Below are positions 53,411 through 62,700 of a DNA stretch of 64,000 nucleotides, one piece after another (the stretch's first letter is position 1; each line of letters starts with the position of its first letter). The notes below the pieces were generated by a model. It saw nothing but the letters and a program-made list of their open reading frames with translations. It did no database searches and was not told the DNA's origin. The stretch comes from Paguma larvata (lineage: Eukaryota; Chordata; Mammalia; Carnivora; Viverridae). Position numbers and translations under genes: made by a program. The stretch is taken from contig CM057836.1 in assembly GCA_030068075.1 (NCBI GenBank), positions 71,213,788-71,277,787 on the forward strand. The letters run 5' to 3'.

Positions 53411-53599
53411 GTCTGACACGCAGTGAACCCCTCCTGTTTCTACCTGCCACCCTCTGCCTTCAGGAGGGACTCTGAATAAGAACTGTGAGGAATGGTCTTC
53501 CAGCAATTCCAGGTAGGAGTCAGCCACAGTGATACCGTCTGTCTGTCTGGGAGAGTGTCCGAGACTGTGAATGATTGCTGCCTGGGAAAGGTAGTGGGT

Positions 53600-53765
53600 A
53601 CTCGGGAGTTTTGGGGGTGGGAAGGTGGATTTTGAGACAGAACTGGAAGAGAAAGGGACAGAAGTGGGGGGCACAGTAGAAATGAGAGAAGTGGGGGTGG
53701 GGAAACACAGGGAAGAGGGTGGGAGAGAGGGAAAGCAGGGCACAAAGAGAGAGGGAGAGATCCTT
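53600..53765. repeat. Purine-rich tract
   Basis: G/A-rich plus strand (GGGAGAGAGGGAAAGC, AAAGAGAGAGGGAGAGAT). It explains the long minus-strand open frames here, whose products are Pro/Ser/Leu/Phe-rich. Confidence 0.8.
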
Positions 53766-53799
53766 GCTTTGCACATCTCCTGCCCCCTGACGTGGCCGT

Positions 53800-54165
53800 A
53801 CTGATATCCCCAGCGCTAATTGCTTCAATTAATAATACTGCTCTATAAAATTTCAGCAGCTGAGAGCAAGTGCAAGGGAAGATGACATAATGCATTAATA
53901 ATACAGGCAGCCAATGGAGCTGGGCTCCTGGGGAGCTCCATTAAAGAGCCACTGCTGCTATCCTCCTCCTCCAACCAGCTAACACTCCGGGCAGGGCAGC
54001 GAGCGTCCTTGGGCCTCTGCGGACTGCTGGGCTTTGGAGCTGCGGCGGCCACAGAGGCAGTGCCAACGGACAGGAGGCTGGGGCAGCCTCAGCCTTCCCA
54101 TAAACTCTGGAAAACACTCCTCCCCCATTCTTTGATCTGGACAGTCGATGTCTTCTCAATCTTAT
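53800..54165 (+). promoter_or_regulatory. Promoter-like or enhancer-like block with donor-like site
   Basis: In order: TTGCTTCAATTAATAATA, TATAAAA at 53,844-53,850, ATGCATTAAT at 53,890 (POU/homeodomain-like), CCAAT at 53,911-53,915 and ATTAAAG at 53,940-53,946, 25 bp after CCAAT. About a dozen CpGs follow between 53,985 and 54,255. GTAAGT starts at 54,166, immediately right of this block. This fits a TATA-type promoter with a first exon ending at 54,165, or a conserved enhancer. No known gene start was recognised and no reading frame is implied. Confidence 0.4.
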
Positions 54166-54170
54166 GTAAG

Positions 54171-55184
54171 TGTTACACACTTTTTCAAGATTGCTGCCTT
54201 AAATCCCACCCCCACCTCCCACTGCTCCTTCTCCGACCGCTCGGATTAGCGGCCCCTCCCCCACCTCCACCACTGGGGCAGCTCTCTTGACTGTTTTAAA
54301 TCTCCGTCTCATCTTTCTCTTTGCATCTGCATCTCGGTCTTTTTTGTCACTGTCCCTTAGGGACAGGGAGGTAATCCTCTCTTTCAGGACAAAGAACCTG
54401 TCATCCTAAACATGTTCAGCTGGTTTCTCTCAAGTCAGCATCAGCATCACCCAAAGCCCTCTGTAAGCGTCTGCACATGCACAACAGTCTGTCCCTGAAA
54501 CTGTGCCGAGGCCAGGGACTGAGTGTGGAGCCAGGAACAAAGGGGTCAGCCGCAGGCATCCAGATCCTCAAGCTGCAGGTTGCTAGGTGGTTTTATACTG
54601 GTGCAAAGCCAGCTCTTTTCCCAGTTGCCTGCAAAAACCAATCCTGGACCATCCCAAACAAACCCTCTAATTTGGGGCTTCTCATTCTGGGGTTTCTCTA
54701 AGAAGATGCTTCAGAGTGCTGCAGAATCCCCGGAAATTATATGCAATAATCTGTACATATGTGCATTTCTCTGATAAGAACGTCTACAACAATTTTCCTG
54801 TTCTCTCATAGGTCCTGAATCCCGTGAACCTCAATAATCCTAAAATCCAGCCCTAACCTCCTTGGGGAGTTAGGTCCTTAGGTAGCAGAGGTATTTAGAT
54901 GGATCTTTCATTCCATCTGCATCTATGGCTCTAAATGAGGCCCTCTGTATCTCGCCTGGATTGCTGTAGTCAAAGTTTATGTCAAAGGGGGCCACGGGCT
55001 AGAAATAAAGAAGGCAAGAAGAGTCCAAGCATTCATCTAAGACTCAAGTGAGAACAAAAACCCATGCTTTAAGTCTTGGCATCCAAGCACAGCCTGGTGC
55101 CTCTCTTTCACAGTAGGACTGAAGTTTGTGTTGGCAATTCCAAGTGTTCTCCAGAACAGGCTTCCTTTCCAAAGAAGAAAGGTA
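54171..55184. other. Unassigned unique sequence
   Basis: About 1 kb with no recognised repeat. The first 100 bp are CT-rich (CCCACCCCCACCTCCCAC). Confidence 0.4.
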
Positions 55185-55400
55185 GGAGACAAACATGTGT
55201 TGGGCACTTTCTATGTGCAAGGTTCTGTCCCAAACAGTCTGGTGTGATCCTGACCACATTCCAGGAAGGCAGATCCTTCAGTCCCACTTCACTGAGGGGG
55301 AAACTGAGATTCTAAGAGGTTAAAAACCTTGAGCAGTAGAGTCAAGATGTAAACTGAGGCCTTTTCGCCATTCAGGTCTCGCACCTTCCATTATACAGAA
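55185..55400 (-). mobile_element. MIR, near full length
   Basis: TGTTGGGCACTTTCTATGTG, CAAGGTTCTGTCCCAAACAG, GGGGGAAACTGAGATTCTAA, GAGGTTAAAAACCTTGAGCA and GTCAAGATGTAAACTGAGGC follow antisense MIR. Confidence 0.85.
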
Positions 55401-55639
55401 TTGCCTTGCCTTAGACAGCAGCTCCTGGAGGGGCATTTCTGGGAGCAAGTCTGGCTAATTCCCACGTCCATGTTCCCATTTCTCACTGCCTGTTCTCCAC
55501 AAGTGTAAGTCCTACCCTCTTAAAAGAGACTTCACTTAAATCCTACTTCCACCATCAAGTTTTTCTCGACAGGTTTCCAGAGTGACCACTTTGTATGGGA
55601 TGAATGGTGTGAGTAGATGTTAAGTACACAAAGGGGTGG

Positions 55640-56125
55640 GCCCTAGTGGACACTATTGATTTTTAGCCAACATCCATTCCCCCATTTATTCCTGTCTCAC
55701 AGATCCTGATTTCTACAGGATATTTACTCCTCTTTCATGCAGTGGACAGTGACCCATCTCCACCCCAGGAGGGAATTGCAGTTGGTCTAAGCTAGTCACA
55801 GAAATGCTACTCCTTCACCAGTGGTAAACCTAGGAAGGGGCGTGTGACCCAGTTCTGGCTGGTGAGATGATGGGAGAGATCACTGGGGAGCTCCTGGGAA
55901 AGAGACCTGGGAAGAGACAGTGTCTCCCTCTTTGGTAGGATATTTCCATGCCTGGAATTGCTCTGGGCATCCTGTCACCCACTACTCATGGGTGCAGAGC
56001 AATAGGAAAAGGACTTCTTGAGCTGCTGTACCAAGCACCACGAGTCTGCCTTCCTCTGAGCCTCTGCTATGAGAGATAATAAATTCCCTTGCAGTCAATG
56101 CCAATTTGAGTTGACATTTTTTTGT
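55640..56125 (+). mobile_element. Probable old LTR-like repeat
   Basis: AGGGGCGTGTGACCCAGTTC, TGGCTGGTGAGATGATGGGA, GAGCTGCTGTACCAAGCACC, and a 3' end GAGAGATAATAAATTCCCTT followed by CAATTTGAGTTGACATTTTT. This is the familiar 3' organisation of a mammalian LTR-type repeat. Family unassigned. Confidence 0.5.
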
Positions 56126-56364
56126 TATTGCTGACAAAAACCTCATAGCTGATCCGTTCTCCCTTCTTTAACGTACAGTATTTGTACTATTTGTCTGACA
56201 CGTATCACATCAATTGCCTTGTCATCTCTATTGTGTTGTTGTCTTGTGTTGTTGTTTAACTTTTTCTGTGTTTATTTCTTGTCTGTGAAGACTACACTAG
56301 CTCTTCCAGCCCACATAGATGTCCTCCGAATTCTTATAGAGCTTCCAAATAGCAGCCAAATGTC

Positions 56365-57065
56365 ATCCATTCATTCTGGAATATTTATTGAGCCCCTATT
56401 ATGTGCCAGAGCTGAGGATACAGTAGGGAACAAGACATGGTCTCCACCCCTAAAGAGCTTACAGTCTGTTATGGACAGAATTTGTGTCCTCCTTGCCCCC
56501 CTCCAGATCCACATGTTGAAATCCTTACCCCCAATGTGGTGGAATGTATTTGGAAGTGGGGCCTTTGGGAGTGTAGCCCTCTCAAATGGAATTAGTGCTC
56601 TCATAAAAGGGGTCCTGAAGGGCTCTCGTGCTACCATGTGAGGACACAGTGAGAAGACTGCCACCATGAACCAGTTAGCAGGTCCTCACCAGACACTGAA
56701 TCTGCTGGTATTTTGATCTTGGACTTCTCAGATTCCAGAACTATGAGAAATAAGTATTTGTTGTTTAAGCCACCCAATCTATGATATTTTTTGTTATAGC
56801 AGCTTGAATGGGCTAAGACACAGTTTTATTGGGCAACCTGGATGTTAATCAAATAACCTCAGGAATAAATCTAGAATGATAGCTGGGAAGAGTAATGAAT
56901 GGAGGTATTCAGAGCTATGCCATGGTATAGTAGGGGGACCTGCACTAGCCTGGGGTTAGGGAAGGTGACTCTGAGGAACTGAGATCTGAAGGATCCAGGG
57001 AGCAAACTGGGTAAAAACCAAATGGGGAAATGCATTCCAGGCTGTGAAAATAGTAAGATCTGTCC
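56365..57065 (-). mobile_element. L2 3' region, antisense, split by an MLT1 LTR
   Basis: Left piece: AATATTTATTGAGCCCCTAT, TATGTGCCAGAGCTGAGGAT, AAAGAGCTTACAGTC. Right piece from about 56,826: GGATGTTAATCAAATAACCT, GGAAGGTGACTCTGAGGAAC, AAATGCATTCCAGGCTGTGA. The two halves join in L2 order when the LTR is left out. Confidence 0.82.
56467..56820 (+). mobile_element. MLT1-type solo LTR (ERVL-MaLR)
   Basis: Starts TGTTATGGACAGAATTTGTG and ends GAATGGGCTAAGACA. Internal blocks: GATCCACATGTTGAAATCCT, GGAAGTGGGGCCTTTGGGAG, CTTGATCTTGGACTTC-like and TTTGTTGTTTAAGCCACCCA. TG...CA ends, with a 5-bp flank CAGTC/CAGTT (4 of 5). Non-coding LTR without internal viral sequence. Confidence 0.88.
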
Positions 57066-57254
57066 TCTCTGCTCCATCCCTACTACCACAGACCTGAGGC
57101 AGCACCCATCACTTTTCATGTGGACTATTATTGCTTCCTAACTGGGTTTCCAGCTTGTAACTGTTTTCCCCTCAAGTGCATTTTCCTTCCAGTCTAGAGA
57201 GTTAGTTATTAAAAACCTTTTGGTGGCTTCCACCATCTACCAAGACAAGGCCAG

Positions 57255-57290
57255 TTTCTTTCTTTCTTTCATTTTCTTTCTTTCTTTCAC

Positions 57291-57347
<57 letters not shown>
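57255..57347. repeat. (TTTC)n microsatellite
   Basis: Long TTTC run, imperfect at first and then about 17 perfect units, directly preceding the tail complement of the antisense SINE at 57,348. Confidence 0.96.
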
Positions 57348-57349
<2 letters not shown>

Positions 57350-57531
57350 AATGGTTATTTATTTTTGAGACAGAGTATGAGCAAGGGAAGAACAGAAAGA
57401 GTGGGAGACCCAGAATCTGAAGCAGGTTCCATCTGAGCTGTCAGCATAAAGCCTGATGCGGGGCTTGAACTCACAAACCACGAGATCATGACCTGAGCCA
57501 AAGTCAGATGCTCAACTGACTGAGCCACCCA
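57348..57531 (-). mobile_element. CanSINE, antisense, inside L2
   Basis: TTAATGGTTATTTATTTTTG, GGGGCTTGAACTCACAAACC, ACTGAGCCACCCAAG. Body shortened (GGTTCCATCTGAGCTGTCAG). It is the last SINE in the window. Confidence 0.93.
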
Positions 57532-57959
57532 AGACCAATTACTTTAATAAGGTTCTGCATGATCTGATCTCTGTTTGCCTCTCTATCCTCATTTTCTGGC
57601 TCTCCTAACTTCTGAGAACGCCTTACTTGTAGTATTCAATCATACCAGACCATTAGATCTTTCTATACCATTCTCTGTAGCTACAGCATTCTTCATACCT
57701 TCCTTTGGATGACTGCTCTGACTCAGCTGGGGCATTGTATCACCTGGATTGGACTCAGTGGCCCCATCTGTGCTTCTATAGCACTCTGTGCTATCAAAGT
57801 TGTCTACTGACATGTGTTCCCTCAACTACAACTGAGCATGTCCTGTGTAGGGACCATGTCTCATCTATCTATGTATCTCTGAGAACTTACTAAAGCCTGG
57901 CACACAGCATTCCCTCAGGAAACATTTACTAAGCTGAACTTTAGCACTTACAGTCTAGC

Positions 57960-58175
57960 ATCGATCATATTATATTCCACTCAACTGTATTGTATTCCAC
58001 CAATTGCTTCACGTGTGCTAATTTTGACTCTATATCTAGATTTCAAGTTCCTGGAGGCCAGACTATGTCTTACATTTCTCAGCAGTCCTCATCACCCCTA
58101 ACCTAGCAGATCCCCTAGATAAGCATTCAAAAAGTGCTCAATTAATGAAGGGATGAATGTATAAGTGGATGGATA
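57960..58175 (+). mobile_element. L2-like 3' fragment
   Basis: TTTCAAGTTCCTGGAGGCCA, GACTATGTCTTACATTTCTC, AAGTGCTCAATTAATGAAGG resembles a second L2 3' end. Confidence 0.5.
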
Positions 58176-59267
58176 GCATTAAATAAATAATTAAATATTT
58201 TCCTTCTACCTTTCTAGTTGGGAAATTATGAGTGAATCGTTCTCTTGTTGCCAGCATCCTTGTGGGCAGGCCTCAGGAGGAAAGGCTTCCTAGAAAGATG
58301 AGTGTCCATGGGGAATTCCCTGAGTTTTTACCTTCCCAGCTGTGCACTGATAACCTTTATTGCCAAAGCTGGCTTTCCCCTCCTGGTTGAGGGGACTGAA
58401 GGAGGGGAGGTCCCAAAGTTTCCAAGGCACGTTGTGACCCTGAACTTTCCAGACGGGAGCCCTACCACTCCCTCCTCCCTGACTACACTGCTTGGTGGCT
58501 AACTCTTACGGATTAAGGCCCAGGAACTCAGGTCCTTCTCTTCTTCTACTATGGTGACTTCCTCTGGCCCAGGAGACTGGATGTGCTCCTGCTAATGGTC
58601 TGGAAGTGCTCTCTCCTGCTAGCCCAGACTCCCAGGAGGTCTTGAGAGAGGCAGAAGTCTGGAGAAGTTGGAAAACACTGAGCAGGCCTATGCCTGAGGT
58701 AGTCCAGATGACAGCCAGCAAGTTGTGCTGAGGATTCCTTAAGTGGGTTTTATAACCCAAACCCCAGGAGGCAATCTAAGAGGAAGAGCAGAGAAAGGGA
58801 GAGCTGAGTCTTCTGTGATGTGTCCCCTTAAAAACTGATCCACCAGGCCTATTTGCAGATGGAAGTGAGGCCTTGCCTGTGCTGGACACAGAGCCCGATG
58901 AACGGCCCAGTGCTGTACCCAGATTTGCCTGTGCTTGAATGTCAGCCAACTCTGAGCCGACTTGTCAGTCTTGAATGACTTAGACTGCTCCTGTCTCTGA
59001 GTGTTACAGAGAAACAGGATCAGCTATGTAACTTGTGCGGTCCAGTGCAAATGAAACAGTGGGGTCCCTTGTTCAAAAGTTTTAAGAATTCTAAGATGAT
59101 GACAAGAGAGTGTTAAAGCAAACCGAGTATCCATCTATGCACTAGGATGTGTGTGACTGTATGGATTGCCTCTGTGAAGCTGGTGCTGCAGAGGGGTTAC
59201 TTGAGAAAAGTGTGAGTGGGGCTATAACCAGGAGAATCTGTACTTGCAACTGCTCTCAAGTTAACCT
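58176..59267. other. Unassigned unique sequence
   Basis: About 1.1 kb without a recognised feature. Confidence 0.4.
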
Positions 59268-59345
59268 ACTGTGTGTCTTGAAGGCAGGGACTTCATCTTA
59301 CTTGGGTCTCCCACCCTGGGACCTAGAGGGTGCTCACCCCTGACT
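59268..59345 (+). mobile_element. L2 3' tip (weak)
   Basis: CTGTGTGTCTTGAAGGCAGG, GACTTCATCTTACTTGGGTC and CTAGAGGGTGCTCA resemble the sense L2 3' end. Confidence 0.4.
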
Positions 59346-59689
59346 GGGTGAAATTTTTAGTTTAGTTGGCCTTGGGGCAGAGACTGCCTTCTTGTGTGTG
59401 GTGTGGCTCCAGAATGAGGGAGGTTCCAGGACCTGGAGCCTAGGATGGAGGTCACAAGGCTAAGAAAACTCAAAGTGGCTGTTAGTCCCAGTGCCTTCTG
59501 GTTTAAATTAAGGCACCTAGGAACTCCCCTTTAGAATATAATTCACCTCATTATCAAGAAAGAGGGAACACATTACTCCCTTAGTGAATGAGAGTCTACA
59601 AAATTCTGGCAAATGAGCCTTCAAAGAAGGCAATTCAGAGCCAATATGGAGATTTTTAAAACTACTTGAACGGTAGGGCTTTATTTAAG

Positions 59690-59900
59690 TGGAAAAATAT
59701 ACTCTAACTTGAATAGAAGGACTCAATTTTATAAAAGTGAAAAATTTTCCCTAAATGAATCTGCTAATTCAATGTTGGCCCAATCAAATATCAACAGGAT
59801 AATCTCTGTTTTAAACTTGGAAAAATGGTATTAAGATTGGTTTGGAAAAACAAACATGGGAGGAGAACCAGGAAATTTTTTTTTTAAGTAAAATAAGAGG
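59690..59900 (+). mobile_element. Old L1 ORF2 fragment, sense
   Basis: GAAGGACTCAATTTTATAAA, AGTGAAAAATTTTCCCTAAA, GCTAATTCAATGTTGGCCCA, ATCAAATATCAACAGGATAA and TTGGTTTGGAAAAACAAACA parallel the L1 ORF2 block '...AATTCAATGCAATCCCAATCAAAATCCCAACAGG'. Isolated, no intact frame. Confidence 0.7.
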
Positions 59901-61049
59901 ATAGGAGCTCAGACAGTAAAATACAGTTTAAGAGCACGTAAAGGGGTCCCTGGGACTCTCTTAAGCTCAGGCAGTTCCAGTGGCTGATCCTCTCTGCTCT
60001 TATAGCCCTGACTGCTGAACCCTGGCCAAGGCTTGAAGGTTGTGTTCCTCAGATCCCAGGCCACTTGGGCTGCTCTGCCTAGGTGCTTATTAGGCACAAC
60101 GGGACGCTAGGAGAGCTGCCTACTGCCCATTGCTTCGGGTTGCACACACATGGGTGGCTTCAATTCTTTGAGGGGCCTTGCTGTGAAACCCTCCTCCTGC
60201 AGATTAGACTCATAAAGAAATTTGCACCAGTTCCAGGTGCCTGGCCTCACTTGTCACTCCTGAGGGTAAGGGAGTCATCAGGCCAAGAAAAGTCTTAAAC
60301 AAGAAGGCAGCCTACTGCTCTTGCCACTGGCTGATGCATGGAACTAGGCTCCTTTTGGTTATCAGGAATGGTATACACACACTGAGCTGTCCAGAACCCC
60401 AGCATGGCATTGCTTCTTTCCACTGGCTGTTACCTGGGTCCTTGTGCTTTGTCTTCCTTGAGTGTTTGAACCCAAACTTCACAGCATTAATAAAAGGACA
60501 GGGAAAAATTAGGATCAATATCTGGTTTAGAGGAAAACTGAACTGATTAAAATTGGGTGTGATGTTTCTCTGAGTGTCGGTGGCTTGCCTTCCGTCATCA
60601 CCCTCCCCAGCCCCCTTCATTCCCAGTGATAACTAAGAGGGCTATTTCAGACAGCAGTGGGGATCCAGGTATGTGGACATCGTTAGTCCCTCCTGGTAGC
60701 CCTGGGCTCTGTTCCCAAAAGGGACACTTGCTTCACTTGCTTCTCTATGAATTTGCTTTGGGGGCAAATGGTTTGGAGTAAGTGAAACAAAATCCCATGG
60801 CAGCAGTTTATCTCCCTTCCATTGTTTGTTTTTGCCCAACACTGGGCATTCAAAGCAAATTGCCTTTTGTCTAAACTGGGAACAGAGATCTTGTTGAACC
60901 AGGGATGGATTTCTAATCTTCTTTCTCTGCATTCGATGCAGAACTAGTGGTCCTTGCCTTAATGGAGTCATTGCAGAGGTCTGAGAGAGAAAAAGCAAAT
61001 TTGCCAGGATCTAGAGTAGGGTCTGGTGTGTTGACATTCACTGGCTGAG
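59901..61049. other. Unassigned unique sequence
   Basis: About 1.15 kb. No repeat recognised; open frames of up to 118 codons have no supporting signal. Confidence 0.4.
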
Positions 61050-61510
61050 ACTTAGATCAGCTGTCACTGCAGACAGACCTGTTTCTTATTTTAATGCTGC
61101 GGCAGAAACTGAGAGGCTGCAAGTGCAGCTTCCAGCAGGGGCTGGAGCTCAGGCACATCAGGTTCTTAATAGGTCTTTAGAAGAGTCTTGCAGAGACCAG
61201 CTTCCTGAGTGCAGAAAGGGGTGAGGGCCTGGGGCCCAGCACCGCACCCCTCCTCCCAGTCCCCATCTGCTGCATTGCGCCACGGATTCAGTGAAGACAT
61301 CATCCTCACCCCGTTCAGAGAGCTGCTTGCTGCTCTGCTCTGACGATTAGGACTGGCTTCTGCAGAGAAGTGCTCATCCTCACTGACATATCGCTTTTTA
61401 AAGTGATAAATTGCATTAGCAAATTTCTTATTAGCTCTGCTGTCAGGAGGGAGCTCCTGCCATTTTAGCTTGCTGAGGCTGATGTATAACTTCCCGGCCA
61501 TTAATTACCA
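61050..61510. promoter_or_regulatory. Candidate conserved non-coding element (overlaps a 111-codon minus-strand frame)
   Basis: Repeat-free, with AT-rich, motif-dense sequence at the right end: CTTTTTAAAGTGATAAATTG, CATTAGCAAATTTCTTATTA, CAGGAGGGAGCTCCTG and CATTAATTACCATG. A minus-strand frame (61,501 to 61,166, 111 codons) starts in it and has a relatively mixed composition, but the start context is weak and no homologue is recognised. Enhancer-like element preferred over gene. Confidence 0.35.
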
Positions 61511-62604
61511 TGCCAAGGGCTAAAGAGACTCAGAGGCTGGTGGGTGGAGGCCCTCATTCTCTCTTCTCCCTCCCGTGGGAGGTCAGGGAAGCTGGTCTTG
61601 GTGTTGAGCAGTCTTAGTTCTGACTTGCAGCGGGCTCTGCACTTTGGGCTCCTGATCCTGGTAGGTATGGCCCAGGATGCCCAGACATAATCTGGACTGG
61701 TTGGAGCTGGGTTCTTAGGACCTCCAGGATTTGGCAGCTTGGAATCTACACAGCATCTCCTTTAGAGCTGCATGTTCAATGCAGAGCCTGGACTGTGTCC
61801 CAGAAAGGTGCTCTGGCCTTTCCCTGGGGGCTCAAGGCCACCGATTCTTCTCCTACCTCCTCCCTTCACTCCAGACAGCTGAAGAGTCTCCTCCCCTAAA
61901 GTGACATCATGTCTCCTGCACAGATCTTCTCTTGGTGACCAGCTAAGAAACTGCATATTCGGAATGTTCAACCCCTGATTTCTATGGGCTCAGGCTTCTT
62001 TTTATATGAGGAATTGCATAAAACACACTCATCAATGGGCAAAATGAGAGAAGGAACATTTCACTTTTTTGTTTTACCTATTGCCTGAAACAAGTAACCA
62101 TTTGGGCAGGGTATCTGAGTCCTTTGAGAATCAGACAGAACAGATTCTCATCCCCAGGAAAACACACATACTCACACTGTGCATGCAGTTTCAGGGCCTT
62201 CCCAGACCCTTGGCAGCCCATTTGTGAATCCGTGTTTTATAAGTGCCCTTCCCAAGCCCCTCAGAGCTGCTGATCCCTGAGAAGGGACCATATCAGCAGC
62301 CTCCTGCCACAGGAAGTGAGCTAGCAGAGATGGTTCCCCAGGGCAACCCTGGGCACTGTCTGGTGAAGGCCACTACATGCAGTTGCATCATTTCATGGGT
62401 TACATTAGACATGGTGGGTCTGAGAAATGGGCTCAGGGAAGCAATGATTCTGTGGCCAGGTCTGCATTAACAACTCCTTCTGAGAAATCAGTTCTGTGGT
62501 TGGGACATTTTCTTGTCCTGGCATGCTCCTTCTAAGAAGGGAGGAGAAGGCAGAGACTGTCAGAAAAGGGGAAGATTCTGAAATGGGTGTGGGGGAGGGT
62601 GCAT
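61511..62604. other. Unassigned unique sequence
   Basis: About 1.1 kb without a recognised feature. Confidence 0.4.
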
Positions 62605-62700
62605 GTATGCATGCGTGTGTGTGTGCGTGTGCGTGTGTGTTGTGTGCGTGTGTGTGGAGAGAGACAGAGAGAAAGAGAGAGAGGCAGAGAGAAGAGAGGG
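62605..62700. repeat. (GT)n followed by (GA)n-rich tract
   Basis: Imperfect TG/CGTG repeats at about 62,610-62,655, then a GAGAGA/CAGAGA-rich segment to about 62,700. Confidence 0.9.

Larger units (their letters stand above)
57090..57930 (+). mobile_element. L2 3' region, sense, split by a microsatellite and SINE
   Basis: Left: GTGGACTATTATTGCTTCCT, AACTGGGTTTCCAGCTTGTA, CCTTTTGGTGGCTTCCACCA. Right: GGTTCTGCATGATCTGATCT, CAGCATTCTTCATACCTTCC, TGTGTAGGGACCATGTCTCA, CCTGGCACACAGCATTCCCT. Consecutive L2 blocks. Confidence 0.85.

Noticed and set aside
53327..53895. 149- and 151-codon minus-strand frames
   Set aside because: They are low-complexity Pro/Ser/Leu/Phe translations of a polypurine tract and the GAAT microsatellite.
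56467..56820. Possible provirus at the MLT1 LTR
   Set aside because: A solo LTR with no second LTR or internal sequence nearby.
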